Positions 51,232 to 60,977 of a DNA stretch of 64,000 nt are shown here, in pieces. The stretch's first letter is position 1. Every line of letters starts with the position of its first letter. The notes under the pieces are model-generated. The model saw nothing but the letters and a program-made list of their open reading frames with translations. It ran no database searches and had not been told where the DNA came from. The DNA is from Rubritalea squalenifaciens DSM 18772 (GTDB lineage: Bacteria; Verrucomicrobiota; Verrucomicrobiia; Verrucomicrobiales; Akkermansiaceae): positions 682,001 to 746,000 of the forward strand of contig NZ_FQYR01000003.1 in assembly GCF_900141815.1 (NCBI RefSeq), written 5' to 3'. A program made the position numbers and the translations under genes.

Positions 51232-52635
51232 ATGCGTATTGGGCTGGCTCAGATCAACTCGATGGTTGGTGATTTTCCCGCCAATGCTAAGAGAATCATG
51301 CAGGCCTATAGGTCCTGTCTAGATCAGGATGCCGAGTTAGTAGTTACACCAGCATATGCGTTGTGCGGATACCCGCTTTTAGGGTTGGTTCATCGTGAAC
51401 GCTTTGTCGAGCAGTGTCTCCAGGCACTCGACTATCTGGGGGATGAGGTTAAGGATGTGCCTTTATTGGTCGGGCACATATTAATAGAGAATGATGAGCC
51501 GCAGAAAGCTGCCACTCTATTACAGCTTGGAAAAGACCCTGTCTGCATTTCGTTCCCGTATGCTGCAGCTGACCAGACGAACAAGCAGATTGAGCTAAAA
51601 GGGTGTAAACTGGATCTCAGGTTGTCAGACTCAGGGTGTTTGGATGTAGCGTCTGATCTCTTCATCCATATGGATGCTGAAACTTTCACACATCCTGAAA
51701 GGGCGACCGATCGCTCTCCCGGACTGCCAGGTGTTTACTGCAATGCAGTTGGCAGCAACGATGGCTGGGTCTTTCACGGGCAATCTACAGCGTATGGCCT
51801 ATCAGGAGTGGTGTTACGCAGTTTGGTTGCATTCGGTGAGGAATGCTTAGTGGTCGACGTTGGTGGTGATGTAGTTTCTCAAGTTACTTCGGAAGAGATG
51901 CATTCGACGGAACTGCTTTATCGGGCACTCTGTTGTGGAGTAGAAGATTTTGTGCGTAAAGGTGGCTATAATGGTGTTTGCATCGCCTGGGATGGAACTC
52001 TGGCGGCACATCTCCTTACTAGAATTGCCATCGACTCCATGGGGGAAGAACAGATTGCAGTGATTGATTTCACTGAAGATCCTAGTTCAAACCATGATTG
52101 GGGGGATGTCGAAATTCTGGACACTAGTTTAAGTGCATTATCAAAACCGCTAACAGACGAGTTTCCTGTGGCGGCAGGTGTGGAGCACAGGCTGCGTAAA
52201 GTGGCTTTAGATCACGCTGCTGAGTCCAGAGGGTATCTCTATCTTAGCGCTGGGACCTCCACCTCATTCCTGATGGGTGACTCCGAATATATAGACTATG
52301 ATTTTGGAGGGCTTGCGGTCTTTGCAGATTTGCCAACGAGTAGTCTCCTAAAATTAGGGAGGTATTTGAAGCTATCAGAAGATGTCATTGCTTCGGCAGG
52401 AGAGGGGGATGCTGTTGCTATCCAAGAGAAAGTGCTTAAGGCGATCGCCAATGGGAGAGGAGCTCTCCAGATCATTGAATCTACTAATTTGCCTGAGCAT
52501 TTTGTCAGAAGCCTTATCAGAAAATACAATTTAAATCATACCAGATCACGATACAGGCCTGTAAAAATACACCTAACCAAAACAGATAGAGACCTTAATG
52601 GTGATTTCCCTGTTATTCAGACCTTTGTAGACTAA
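51232..52635 (+). CDS. Degenerate glutamine-dependent NAD synthetase homologue (probable pseudoenzyme)
   Basis: 467 residues that align along their whole length with two-domain NadE (nitrilase plus synthetase; about 540 aa): MRIGLAQINSMVGDFPANAK, CGYPLLGLV, GGYNGVCIAWDGTLAAHLL and the C-terminal KYNLNHTRSRYRPVKI. The key residues are gone. The nitrilase Glu is Ala41 (TPAYALCGYP for PExxLTGYP). The nucleophile Cys in the usual C-E-D motif is missing (LRLSDSG). The P-loop SGGxDS is replaced by AWDGTLAA (252-259), and TGNKSE by AGTSTS. The frame is intact and normally placed in an operon, so it looks maintained for a non-catalytic role. Confidence 0.75.
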   Translation: MRIGLAQINSMVGDFPANAKRIMQAYRSCLDQDAELVVTPAYALCGYPLLGLVHRERFVEQCLQALDYLGDEVKDVPLLVGHILIENDEPQKAATLLQLGKDPVCISFPYAAADQTNKQIELKGCKLDLRLSDSGCLDVASDLFIHMDAETFTHPERATDRSPGLPGVYCNAVGSNDGWVFHGQSTAYGLSGVVLRSLVAFGEECLVVDVGGDVVSQVTSEEMHSTELLYRALCCGVEDFVRKGGYNGVCIAWDGTLAAHLLTRIAIDSMGEEQIAVIDFTEDPSSNHDWGDVEILDTSLSALSKPLTDEFPVAAGVEHRLRKVALDHAAESRGYLYLSAGTSTSFLMGDSEYIDYDFGGLAVFADLPTSSLLKLGRYLKLSEDVIASAGEGDAVAIQEKVLKAIANGRGALQIIESTNLPEHFVRSLIRKYNLNHTRSRYRPVKIHLTKTDRDLNGDFPVIQTFVD

Positions 52636-52661
52636 CCGGGTAGAATTGTGCATTATCTCAT

Positions 52662-52667
52662 GGAAGG
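52662..52667 (+). promoter_or_regulatory. Ribosome binding site deciding the start at 52673
   Basis: GGAAGG lies five bases upstream of the ATG at 52673. It favours this ATG over the in-frame TTG at 52646. Confidence 0.65.
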
Positions 52668-52672
52668 TAGTT

Positions 52673-54577
52673 ATGAGAGCTGAGGAAGCATCTAGCACGA
52701 GAACCCAAAAGAAGGGTATGCCATGGATCAAGATAGCCATCTTGGTCACAGTCTTGATGATTGCCGGGGCGGTGGCTGTTCAATACCTCAAGTGGCAGGA
52801 AACGGCTGCTTCAGAAAAAAGGCTGGCGGAACAAAGTGCGGTCCAGAGGAAGCAAAACTCCCGCAAGGCCGTTGAAGATGCACAGAACTTCTTAAATCAG
52901 GGGGACCTTGCAAAAGCTGAGAGATCTATTCTCTTAGCTGAGGGCTTGGATACTGATGGTGAGCTGAGCGGGGATATTTTTCAGCTCAAAGCCAAGTACA
53001 AAATATTGAAGGCTAAGGCGGATGAGGAGCTTGAGGCATTGAAGAAGAGGGAGGCTAAAGCTGATGAAATTATTAGTGAGATCAATAATCTGTTAGCGGG
53101 GGCTGAGATTGAAGCGATTTTATCTCAGCTTAAAAACAAGCTTTCTAGTCTCGACCAAATCGAGAAGGAAGGAGTCAGCGATGCCTGTAGGAAAAGGATT
53201 GGGCAAATCAACTCTCAAATCGACACCTCAAGACGAGAGGCAAATATCAAGAGGCTTCAAAATTTGCTAGCGGAAGTAGTTTCATTGCAGACAGAGGAAG
53301 AGGTCGCGGGAGCACTTAAAGCTATCCAAGCCCGAGCAGCCCGTGACCCCATTCCGGAAGAATTGCAGGAGAAAATTGCAAATGCCTCCAAGGAGCTTCA
53401 GCAAAGACTTCAGACGATTCAGGTGGTGAAAACTTTTCAGGTAAACTTGTCGAAGGAGAACTGGATTGACGCTGAGCAGTCCATCACCGCCATGGAGTCG
53501 CTTGGTTTGGGTGACGCGCAAATACAGCAATATCGATTAAGGTTTCAAGAGCTTCGCGCTCACGCGGAAAAAAGAGACCGACGCGTGCAAATGTTGATGA
53601 ACGAGTTCAAGAGTATGGACACTTCTCGTTTTAATGCTGCCGCATTTTCAAAACTTGACCAGATTCTTGAGATAGCGCCTGAGCACGCGGAAGCATTGGC
53701 ACTAAAGAAACGCCTGTCTACCACCTTGGACCAGATCCGCGTTCCTGGAGATGTAGCTGACATTGATGAGGCCGTGAAATGGGTTAATAGCGGGGGGAGA
53801 ATACTTCTTGGAGAAGGTTTGTTCTATGCGGAGATTGAATTGGAGAAGAGCCTGAAGATAGAAGGCCAGGGGGTGAATAAAACATTTATCGAGTCCAAGT
53901 GCGCGCACGGCCCTGCTATTTATATTAAGCAGAAGGAAGGCAAGGTGAACATAAAAGGGCTTACGGTAAAGGGAATAGGCTATATCGACGACCAGCATCG
54001 TCATGCGCTAATCCTCGTCGCATCCAATGCGTATTTTGAGAATTGCGAGTTCGTCAAAGCACCAGGGCATGGAGTAGCTGTTATTGCTGGCAAGCTAGAG
54101 ATGAAGGGGTGCAAAGTATCACAGAGCGGCTGGGATGGAGTCACCATTAAAGGGGAGGACAGTCAAGCCGCGCTGACTGACTGCCTATTTGATGAAAATG
54201 CGGAGCATGGAGTGGACTTTTGGGATGGAGCTTCAGGTACGGTGTTTCGGAGTAAAATTGCGTCTTCCTCAGGAAGTGGCCTGGTAGTCACTGGGGGGAG
54301 TCGAGTCACTCTAGCCCAATGCACAGTAGAGAAGAATAGAGAGACGGGCGTGTATATTGCCGACGGCTCTCTGGTGAAAATGGATAAGGTCCTTTCACAG
54401 GGGAACCTGCTCTCAGGTGTTGCCATCCAAGGCGATCTTACTTCTGTTGAAATGAGTATCGTGGCTTCTGCGGGGAATGACCAGGCAGGCTACTTTATCC
54501 AGGGCAACCCCACGATTCATGGGCTAAACCGTGCTACAGCAGAGAATAATAAACAGGGTAAAATTGTAAGGAAATAG
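52673..54577 (+). CDS. Membrane-anchored coiled-coil protein with C-terminal right-handed beta-helix
   Basis: 634 residues. A basic N-terminus is followed by a membrane helix at about 19-38 (WIKIAILVTVLMIAGAVAVQ). A long alpha-helical, probably coiled-coil region (about 45-350, many Glu/Lys/Gln) comes next. The C-terminal part (about 355-634) is a parallel beta-helix of the pectate-lyase/NosD style, shown by repeating blocks such as IYIKQKEGKVNIKGLTVKGIG, GVAVIAGKLEMKGCKVSQSG and GVYIADGSLVKMDKVLSQGN. No catalytic residues were identified; binding of polysaccharide or protein at the cell surface is a guess. It starts 37 bases after the NadE-like gene. Confidence 0.85.
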   Translation: MRAEEASSTRTQKKGMPWIKIAILVTVLMIAGAVAVQYLKWQETAASEKRLAEQSAVQRKQNSRKAVEDAQNFLNQGDLAKAERSILLAEGLDTDGELSGDIFQLKAKYKILKAKADEELEALKKREAKADEIISEINNLLAGAEIEAILSQLKNKLSSLDQIEKEGVSDACRKRIGQINSQIDTSRREANIKRLQNLLAEVVSLQTEEEVAGALKAIQARAARDPIPEELQEKIANASKELQQRLQTIQVVKTFQVNLSKENWIDAEQSITAMESLGLGDAQIQQYRLRFQELRAHAEKRDRRVQMLMNEFKSMDTSRFNAAAFSKLDQILEIAPEHAEALALKKRLSTTLDQIRVPGDVADIDEAVKWVNSGGRILLGEGLFYAEIELEKSLKIEGQGVNKTFIESKCAHGPAIYIKQKEGKVNIKGLTVKGIGYIDDQHRHALILVASNAYFENCEFVKAPGHGVAVIAGKLEMKGCKVSQSGWDGVTIKGEDSQAALTDCLFDENAEHGVDFWDGASGTVFRSKIASSSGSGLVVTGGSRVTLAQCTVEKNRETGVYIADGSLVKMDKVLSQGNLLSGVAIQGDLTSVEMSIVASAGNDQAGYFIQGNPTIHGLNRATAENNKQGKIVRK

Positions 54578-54653
54578 CCCTAAGTCAGGAATCTTTCGAG
54601 ACGTATCTAATCCAGATTGACAGCGGGGAAAGGCTTGGGTTCCATCAACCGCG

Positions 54654-56651
54654 ATGTCCACCGGGTTCTCATTTTCCAGTCTCAATGAAGCGCAGCGCGA
54701 TGCAGTTAATTCTCTTGATGGTCCAGTATTGATTCTGGCTGGGGCTGGTACAGGCAAGACTCGCACGGTGACCTGCCGGATTGCTAATATGCTTCAGCAA
54801 GGTGTGCAGCCGCACCAGATCCTCGCGGTGACATTCACCAACAAGGCTGCCGCAGAGATGCGTGAGCGTGTTTGTGGCATGGTGTCTCAGGATGCTGGTG
54901 AAGAAATCACCGTGTGTACATTTCACTCCCTCTGTGTGAGGATCTTGCGTGAGGGCATCGAGAAACTTGGCTACAAGAAGAACTTCACCATCTATTCTGG
55001 CCCTGACCAGATCGGCATGATCAAGCAGCTGATCGTCCGCAAAGGCGGAAAGGATCTGAATGTTGACCCTCAGATGGTCCTCAGTCTCATTTCAAACAAT
55101 AAGAATGCGGGCATTGATGCGGACGATCAAGCCGATGATCTGATCGCTGACATTGCCCGTGCTTACAATAATGAATTGAGAACTCAGAATGCCGTGGATT
55201 TCGATGACTTGCTTCTACTAGCTGAGAAACTCCTTCGCGAGCATGCGGATGTGCGTGAGATTCTGCAGAAGAAGTACACACATGTAACCGTTGATGAGTT
55301 CCAGGACACCAATGGTCTTCAGATGAAGCTGCTCCAGCAGTTGGTAGGTAAGCCATACAATGTCTGTGTGGTTGGTGATGATGATCAGAGTATCTATGGC
55401 TGGCGAGGAGCCGACGTAACAAATATCCTTCAGTTTGAGAGGTTCTTCCCCAATCCTAAGGTGATCCGCCTAGAGATGAACTATCGCAGCTCAGCTGCAG
55501 TTCTCCATACTGCCAACTCTCTGATTAAGCACAATTACGGACGCAGGGAGAAAGAGTTGAAGCCGTCAAAAGACGGTGGCGAGAAATTGCGACTCATTGC
55601 GATGCCGGGGGATGAGGAAGAGGCTGACTTTATCGCGGAGGAGATCCACGAACGTAATGCGGTGGAGAAAAAGCCATGGGAGGATTTCGCGATCCTGTTC
55701 CGGACCAACGGCCAGAGCCGCAATCTTGAGCGTGCTATGCGCGAGCTGAAAATCCCATACCGTATGGTGGGGGCACAGAGTTTCTTCGACAAAAAGGAAG
55801 TGCGAGACACTATCGCCTATCTGCAGGCCTTACATAACCCGCTTTCGGATGTGCCTCTGCTGCGTGTTCTGAATTCTCCGCCACGCGGTATAGGGCAGGG
55901 TTCCACGGTACTCATTACCGACTGCAGTCGTGAGAGGCAGTGTAGTGTCTGGGAGGCAATGGGGTGCGAGGAGGTGCTTGAGCAACTGAGCACCAAAGTC
56001 CGCAATTCGGTCAATGCATTCGTCGAGCTCATGCAGGGATATCACCAGCGACTCATCAAGAAAGAGGAGAACATGGGTGCAGTCTTCAAGGAGTTCCTGG
56101 AGGAAATCGATTTCTTTGAATGGGTCAAACGCGGCTGCAAGACTGAGAATGAAAAGCTCCAGCGCGTGGAGAATGTTCAAGAAGTCTACGCTAATTTGTC
56201 TCACGCACATCGCCAAGGAAAGTCGCTACAGAAGTTCCTCGACCAGATGGCGCTACAGCAAGATAAAGACGATGATATTGAAAAGCAGAAGGGTGTCTGC
56301 ATGATTACCCTCCATGCCTCCAAGGGTTTGGAATTCCCGATCGTATATCTGGTTGGTTTAGAAAACGGGATCTTGCCTCATAAGCGAAGCTTGGAAGAGG
56401 GCACCACAGATGAGGAGCGCAGATTGCTGTATGTGGGTATCACCCGGGCTCAGGATGAACTCACCATGACCTACTGTGCTTACCGCACTAAGTACGGGGA
56501 ACAGGCTCATTGTGAATCCAGTCAGTTCCTCAAGGAAATCGACTTCACTCACATTGAGGAACTTGATTATGACGACATCATGGGAGCTGAGGCTACTGAA
56601 GAGGAGACGGAGAGTTTCTTCTCAGGGCTTAAGAGCTTCCTTGATGACTGA
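54654..56651 (+). CDS. ATP-dependent DNA helicase, UvrD/PcrA family (second)
   Basis: 665-residue superfamily 1A helicase. FSSLNEAQRDAVNS is the Q-motif region and Walker A GAGTGKT lies at 30-36. DEFQDTNGLQMKLL is motif II, and GDDDQSIYGWRGADV with LEMNYRSS follow. MTLHASKGLEFPIVYLVGLENGILPH and YVGITRAQDEL complete the set. This copy is closer to the PcrA/UvrD consensus than the one at 791. It is convergent with the small membrane gene at 56668. Confidence 0.94.
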   Translation: MSTGFSFSSLNEAQRDAVNSLDGPVLILAGAGTGKTRTVTCRIANMLQQGVQPHQILAVTFTNKAAAEMRERVCGMVSQDAGEEITVCTFHSLCVRILREGIEKLGYKKNFTIYSGPDQIGMIKQLIVRKGGKDLNVDPQMVLSLISNNKNAGIDADDQADDLIADIARAYNNELRTQNAVDFDDLLLLAEKLLREHADVREILQKKYTHVTVDEFQDTNGLQMKLLQQLVGKPYNVCVVGDDDQSIYGWRGADVTNILQFERFFPNPKVIRLEMNYRSSAAVLHTANSLIKHNYGRREKELKPSKDGGEKLRLIAMPGDEEEADFIAEEIHERNAVEKKPWEDFAILFRTNGQSRNLERAMRELKIPYRMVGAQSFFDKKEVRDTIAYLQALHNPLSDVPLLRVLNSPPRGIGQGSTVLITDCSRERQCSVWEAMGCEEVLEQLSTKVRNSVNAFVELMQGYHQRLIKKEENMGAVFKEFLEEIDFFEWVKRGCKTENEKLQRVENVQEVYANLSHAHRQGKSLQKFLDQMALQQDKDDDIEKQKGVCMITLHASKGLEFPIVYLVGLENGILPHKRSLEEGTTDEERRLLYVGITRAQDELTMTYCAYRTKYGEQAHCESSQFLKEIDFTHIEELDYDDIMGAEATEEETESFFSGLKSFLDD

Positions 56652-56667
56652 TGACTGGATCTGCCGG

Positions 56668-56880
56668 CTACCTGAGCAGGAAGTAGAAAGCCAATACTTC
56701 GCCGCCAATCCACACGGCAACGATGTGAGCAACTCCGAAAGAACGTGCACCTGGGCTTTCTGAAGGGTTGTCGTGGTGAGGCCCAAACAGGTGATTGTAT
56801 TTTGCCACTAGCCAGCCACCAAGCAGCGTCCACACAATGAGAAAGATGACTATTCCGGTCTTGATGACAATCTGCAGCAT
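56668..56880 (-). CDS. Small membrane protein
   Basis: 70 residues with two hydrophobic segments (about 5-26 and 48-68) joined by a His/Pro-rich polar loop (KYNHLFGPHHDNPSESPGARSF). No family recognised. Its start is 59 bases beyond the ftsY stop on the same strand, so it may be a downstream member of that transcript. The frame is short, but the clean two-helix layout supports it. Confidence 0.55.
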   Translation of the reverse strand: MLQIVIKTGIVIFLIVWTLLGGWLVAKYNHLFGPHHDNPSESPGARSFGVAHIVAVWIGGEVLAFYFLLR

Positions 56881-56939
56881 AGTGATTTATTATTTTCCGT
56901 TAGAGTAATCTGGCAGGGGATTATTCCAGAAAATTATTT

Positions 56940-57791
56940 TTACATGATGTCCTCCACAAATTCTTCTTTGCGGAATGGTTTGAACTGGTGAGCTTCCTCA
57001 CCCAAACCTATGAATTTTGGGGCGATTCCCAGCTCTTGGTAGATAGAGACGATTATGCCTCCCTTGCCGGAACCATCCAGCTTGGTGACGACTAAGCCGT
57101 CTAGAGCGATCGCTTTATTGAATTCTCTGGCCTGTTGAAGCGCATTACCGCCAGTAGTAGCATCGACAACGATCATCTTCAGATGTGGCGCAGAAGGGTC
57201 TTGCTTGCCTACAGTTCGCTCGATCTTCTCAAGTTCTGACATCAAGTTGTGGCGAGTATGCAGGCGCCCAGCTGTATCCAGGATAAGGAACTGAGTGCCC
57301 TCTGCGATGGCTTTCTGGTGAGCAGTGTAGCAGACCGACGATGGATCTGCATTCGGAGCCCCTTTTACCAGTGGAATTTCAAGGCGGTTGGCCCATACTT
57401 CAAGTTGCTCGACGGCTGCTGCACGGAAGGTATCTGCTGCTGCCACCATGACTGAGTGTCCTTGGGATTTAAGATATTGGGAAAGCTTGGCTGTAGAGGT
57501 AGTCTTCCCCGTCCCATTGACGCCGACCATAAGGATAACGTAGGGTAGGCCGTCTTCTCTAGGCCTAAGGTCCAGCTTATCTTCAGGTAAGATTTCAGCG
57601 ATGTGGCGCTTGGCTGTATCAGAGACATCATCAGCAGTGATCTGCCTGCCCAAGTCTTGTAGCTCATCGACAATGGTCATGGTCAGCTTGGCCCCCAAGT
57701 CTGCTGCGATCAGGTCGGCTTCTAGCTCGTCCCAGTCGATCTCAGCCTTGTTGCGTACCTTGTTGATGAGTTTTTTGAAAAAGCCTGACAT
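56940..57791 (-). CDS. ftsY: Signal recognition particle receptor FtsY
   Basis: SRP receptor GTPase that delivers membrane-protein ribosomes to SecYEG. 283 residues, with the NG core and no acidic A domain. The N domain starts MSGFFKKLINKVRNKAEIDW. P-loop GVNGTGKTT is at 90-98. AAADTFRAAAVEQLEVWA, the DTAGRLHTRHNLMSELEKI block, TKLDGSGKGGIIVSI, and the closing GLGEEAHQFKPFRKEEFVEDIM are all standard. Confidence 0.96.
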   Translation of the reverse strand: MSGFFKKLINKVRNKAEIDWDELEADLIAADLGAKLTMTIVDELQDLGRQITADDVSDTAKRHIAEILPEDKLDLRPREDGLPYVILMVGVNGTGKTTSTAKLSQYLKSQGHSVMVAAADTFRAAAVEQLEVWANRLEIPLVKGAPNADPSSVCYTAHQKAIAEGTQFLILDTAGRLHTRHNLMSELEKIERTVGKQDPSAPHLKMIVVDATTGGNALQQAREFNKAIALDGLVVTKLDGSGKGGIIVSIYQELGIAPKFIGLGEEAHQFKPFRKEEFVEDIM

Positions 57792-57821
57792 GTCGCGGAT
57801 GGGTTTATGATGGGTGTCGCT

Positions 57822-58376
57822 TTAGGGCAAGAGTTTCTTGATCTCTCTCACTTCGTGCCTGTGGGGGCTGAGCTCGTCTATTTTAGCCAGGACTACGGAA
57901 ATATCAGGAATCTGAATTTTCTCGCTCTCGATTTGCCTCTCATCACGAGGAAAGTCATCGGCAGGGAGTATGGCTTGAGCTAGATGGTGGCATGCCCAGG
58001 CTCTCCACACGCGCAATTCGGCTAATGGCTGATTAAAATTCATGCGGGTCGCCAAGTGTTGGTAATGACGCACCGGATTACCCAAGAATTCATGACTTCT
58101 GTGTGAGGACTGAATGATCCAGTACACTGCTTTGTAGGCGATGGGGTGTCTCTGTGTGATTGGCGCGTCCGCTTGCAGTTGAGCCATGAATGACTTGTTT
58201 ATCTGTAACAGAGCCTGGGCGGGATAACCCTGCTTCCATTGATTCTGTGCGAGTTCAAGGCAGGCTAGATAGAATTTCTGGCCACACTCCGCCCGGTAAG
58301 GCCTGGAGTGGGTGATGGGCAAGACTCCAGAAGTGGGTGGTAAATGGGGGCAGTGATTATTTGCGTTGGTTCGCAT
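57822..58376 (-). CDS. Conserved-looking hypothetical protein
   Basis: 184 residues, soluble, rich in His, Trp and Gln, mostly helical (YLACLELAQNQWKQGYPAQALLQINKSFM, LRVWRAWACHHLAQAILP). No signal peptide, membrane segment or recognised domain. The ATG at 58376 is the only good start. Located 30 bases upstream of ftsY on the same strand. Function unknown. Confidence 0.65.
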   Translation of the reverse strand: MRTNANNHCPHLPPTSGVLPITHSRPYRAECGQKFYLACLELAQNQWKQGYPAQALLQINKSFMAQLQADAPITQRHPIAYKAVYWIIQSSHRSHEFLGNPVRHYQHLATRMNFNQPLAELRVWRAWACHHLAQAILPADDFPRDERQIESEKIQIPDISVVLAKIDELSPHRHEVREIKKLLP

Positions 58377-58429
58377 ATTCGGCTTGATGCATGGTGATAA
58401 GGCAGTGAAAAGCAGCTGTCAAAATTTTC

Positions 58430-59698
58430 GTGGATTCCAAATTACCAACTGGAGCACGTACGATCTGGATCGGAGTCGTGTTTTTCTTGCTGTCAGTCCC
58501 ACCGGGTCTGTGGTCACCAGCATTGCCCAATATTCTGGAGAGTTATGACGCTCTATGGGTCATTCCCTACGCGACTGCGGTAGGCCCGGTAGTCAGCATT
58601 TTCTCGAGCCTGATGTTTGCTTCTTTGGCTGATCGTCGTGTTGAGGCTCAGAAACTACTCGGAGTTTTATCTCTTGCTGGTGCTGGATTCCTCTACATGG
58701 CTTTTGCTGTTCTGAGTTGGGGTTGGAATCCTTGGTGGTATGTGGTTATGCAGGGCATGAATGCGCTCATCTCCGCTCCTATGTGGGCTCTGATTACCAA
58801 AATTGCTTTGGAGCATGCCGAAAACCCGACCAAGCAATTCCCTCTGTATCGTCTGTGGGGCACAGTAGGTTGGGCCTTTGCTGGTATTTTAGTGAGCTGG
58901 TTGGCTTTGGACGCCTCAGCTGAGGCCGGTAAGGCTGCCGCACTTGTGCGGATCTTGCTCGCCGCGGCTGCATTCATGCTACCGGTGACCAAGCCTATTC
59001 CCTCAGAAGAGAGGGGGCTTCGTGCAGCGCTTGGTCTGAATGCATTCACCCTGTTCCGAGATCGCACGCTGAGAGTCTATTTCATAACCGCTACGCTCAT
59101 TGCGGTGCCCTTGATGGCTCACTACATGTATGCACCGAAACAGCTTCTTGAAATGGGGCAGCTACCTGGAAACGATGATTGGTTTTCAAATGTGGTTAAG
59201 TCTATGCTACCAGGACCCACGGCGCAGATGACCTTTGGACAAATTACTGAAATTGGAGCCATGTTGTTCCTGAGTTGGGTAGGTGCTCGGGCCCGAGTCA
59301 AAGCTTTGGTCATCGTCGCCCTCATCGTAGGCGTTACACGGTTTGCTGTCTACGCTCTCGCTGGCCAAACAGGTATCATGATGTGGATGTGGTTGGGGGT
59401 TTCTCTACACGGCCCCTGTTATACCTTGTTCTCGATTACAGGACAGATGTTCATGGATAGAAGGGTGCCTCGTAACATGAGAGGTCAGGCGCAAGCCCTT
59501 TTTGGCTTGCTGAGCGGTAGTGTCGGCGGCTCAGTCGGCGCACTCACATGCGGCTTCGTATTCTCAATGACTGGAGCAGGGCAGACCTGGATGGCTTGGA
59601 CCATCTTCTGGACCATTCTATCCCTTATGGTGCTGCTGTGCTTGGTGTATTTCAGCATCGGCTACAAAACGATCCAGCACACACACGACGAGAACTAG
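58430..59698 (+). CDS. MFS transporter, nucleoside:proton symporter-like
   Basis: 422 residues with about 12 membrane helices. The GTG at 58430 is used. FSSLMFASLADRRVEAQKLLG is the A-like loop between helices 2 and 3. LITKIALEHAENPTKQFPLYRLWGTVGWAFAGILVS and the C-half GVTRFAVYALAGQ, MRGQAQALFGLLSGSVGGSVGAL resemble the NupG/XapB nucleoside permease group of LacY-like transporters. Substrate uncertain. The stop overlaps the convergent peptidase stop by 4 bases. Confidence 0.85.
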   Translation: MDSKLPTGARTIWIGVVFFLLSVPPGLWSPALPNILESYDALWVIPYATAVGPVVSIFSSLMFASLADRRVEAQKLLGVLSLAGAGFLYMAFAVLSWGWNPWWYVVMQGMNALISAPMWALITKIALEHAENPTKQFPLYRLWGTVGWAFAGILVSWLALDASAEAGKAAALVRILLAAAAFMLPVTKPIPSEERGLRAALGLNAFTLFRDRTLRVYFITATLIAVPLMAHYMYAPKQLLEMGQLPGNDDWFSNVVKSMLPGPTAQMTFGQITEIGAMLFLSWVGARARVKALVIVALIVGVTRFAVYALAGQTGIMMWMWLGVSLHGPCYTLFSITGQMFMDRRVPRNMRGQAQALFGLLSGSVGGSVGALTCGFVFSMTGAGQTWMAWTIFWTILSLMVLLCLVYFSIGYKTIQHTHDEN

Positions 59699-60972
59699 AA
59701 TAGTTTCTCCAGAGCTTGTCTCATATTCGCCTCAGTATGAGGACCAATACTTGCGATGGAGATGTTCTCGCGCATAAATGTCTTGCTGGTGAGTGCGCGG
59801 ATTTCATCCAAGGTGACTGAGGCTAGGGTAGCTCGTGCCTCTTCCGGATCAATGATTTTACCAAAACTCATCAGGGAGTCTCCCATCCAGCTCATGCGGG
59901 AATGTGTGCTCTCCAGGCCAATCTTGGCCTGTCCGTCCGCATATCGTTTCGACTGTCGCAGTTCAGCTGCGGTAAAGCCATTGTTTTTGAGGTCAGCTAA
60001 AACCATGTGCAGAGCATCGATGCATTCGTCCAATCTTTGAGCATCAAGACCGACGTGAATTTCAAAGGTGCCCGTATCCTCGTAGAGGCTGTAGTCGGAG
60101 GAAATACTGTAGCACAGGCCCCGCTTCTCTCTAAGTTCCTGGAAAAGGCGTGAGCTCATGGTTTCACCTAACAGGAAGCTTAGCATGCGAAGGATGTGGC
60201 GGTCGCTCGAGTGGCGTCCATTGGTGTGATAGGCAATCGCAAGATGCACTTGTTCAATCTCACGCTGATCATGGAGCAGGGGGAGATCCTGAACTTCAGC
60301 GGATCTTCTATCAGGGTCGAAATGTTCGAATGTCTTCTGCGGAGTCGAGGCGGCTGGGAGAAACTTGTCCGCCAGTTTCAAGACGTCCTCATGCTTTACA
60401 TTGCCGGCAACGGCCAGCGTCAAACCCTCCACAGAGTAATGCTCTTCGGCAAACTCCTCAAGGGTTTCACGATGGATGCTCTGAATAGAGGCTTCTGTGC
60501 CTGTGATGGGGCGACCAAGTGGGTGATCTGGCCACAGGGCTGCAGACAAGAGGTCATGAAGGTGATCACCCGGGTTTTCCTGATACATAACAATCTCTTC
60601 GGCGATCACCTCGCGCTCCCGTTCAATCTCTTCTATGGAGAAAGTAGAATGCCACAGCATATCGGCCATGACCTCAAGGAATTCAGGCAGTAGTTCGACC
60701 GGTCCACGTGTCTCCAGGCAGGTTTGATCTTCCGTGGTGTAAGCATTGATAGTCCCGCCGGCACCTTCAATCGCTATAGCGAGATCTAGGGCTGAGCGGT
60801 CGCTTGTCCCCTTGAAGATCATGTGCTCAAGAAAGTGAGCTACGCCATTAACTGCGAGCTCCTCATAGCGGCTTCCTACTGGGATGTAGATCCCTACAGA
60901 AACGCTGTCCATGTAGGGCATTTCCGATGTGGCTACATGGAAACCGCGCAGTTGGTCGTGATGCATTTGCAT
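59695..60972 (-). CDS. M16-family zinc metallopeptidase
   Basis: 425-residue insulinase/mitochondrial processing peptidase-like protein. The inverted zinc motif HFLEH is at 46-50 (His46, Glu49, His50), with the downstream glutamate in EREREVIAEEI. The M16 C-terminal domain follows (LSFLLGETMSSRLFQELREKRGLCYSISSDYSLYEDTG). No signal peptide, so it is probably cytoplasmic, similar to the PqqF/YmxG group. Five bases separate it from ispD upstream on the same strand. Confidence 0.94.
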   Translation of the reverse strand: MQMHHDQLRGFHVATSEMPYMDSVSVGIYIPVGSRYEELAVNGVAHFLEHMIFKGTSDRSALDLAIAIEGAGGTINAYTTEDQTCLETRGPVELLPEFLEVMADMLWHSTFSIEEIEREREVIAEEIVMYQENPGDHLHDLLSAALWPDHPLGRPITGTEASIQSIHRETLEEFAEEHYSVEGLTLAVAGNVKHEDVLKLADKFLPAASTPQKTFEHFDPDRRSAEVQDLPLLHDQREIEQVHLAIAYHTNGRHSSDRHILRMLSFLLGETMSSRLFQELREKRGLCYSISSDYSLYEDTGTFEIHVGLDAQRLDECIDALHMVLADLKNNGFTAAELRQSKRYADGQAKIGLESTHSRMSWMGDSLMSFGKIIDPEEARATLASVTLDEIRALTSKTFMRENISIASIGPHTEANMRQALEKLF

Positions 60973-60977
60973 GAAAT

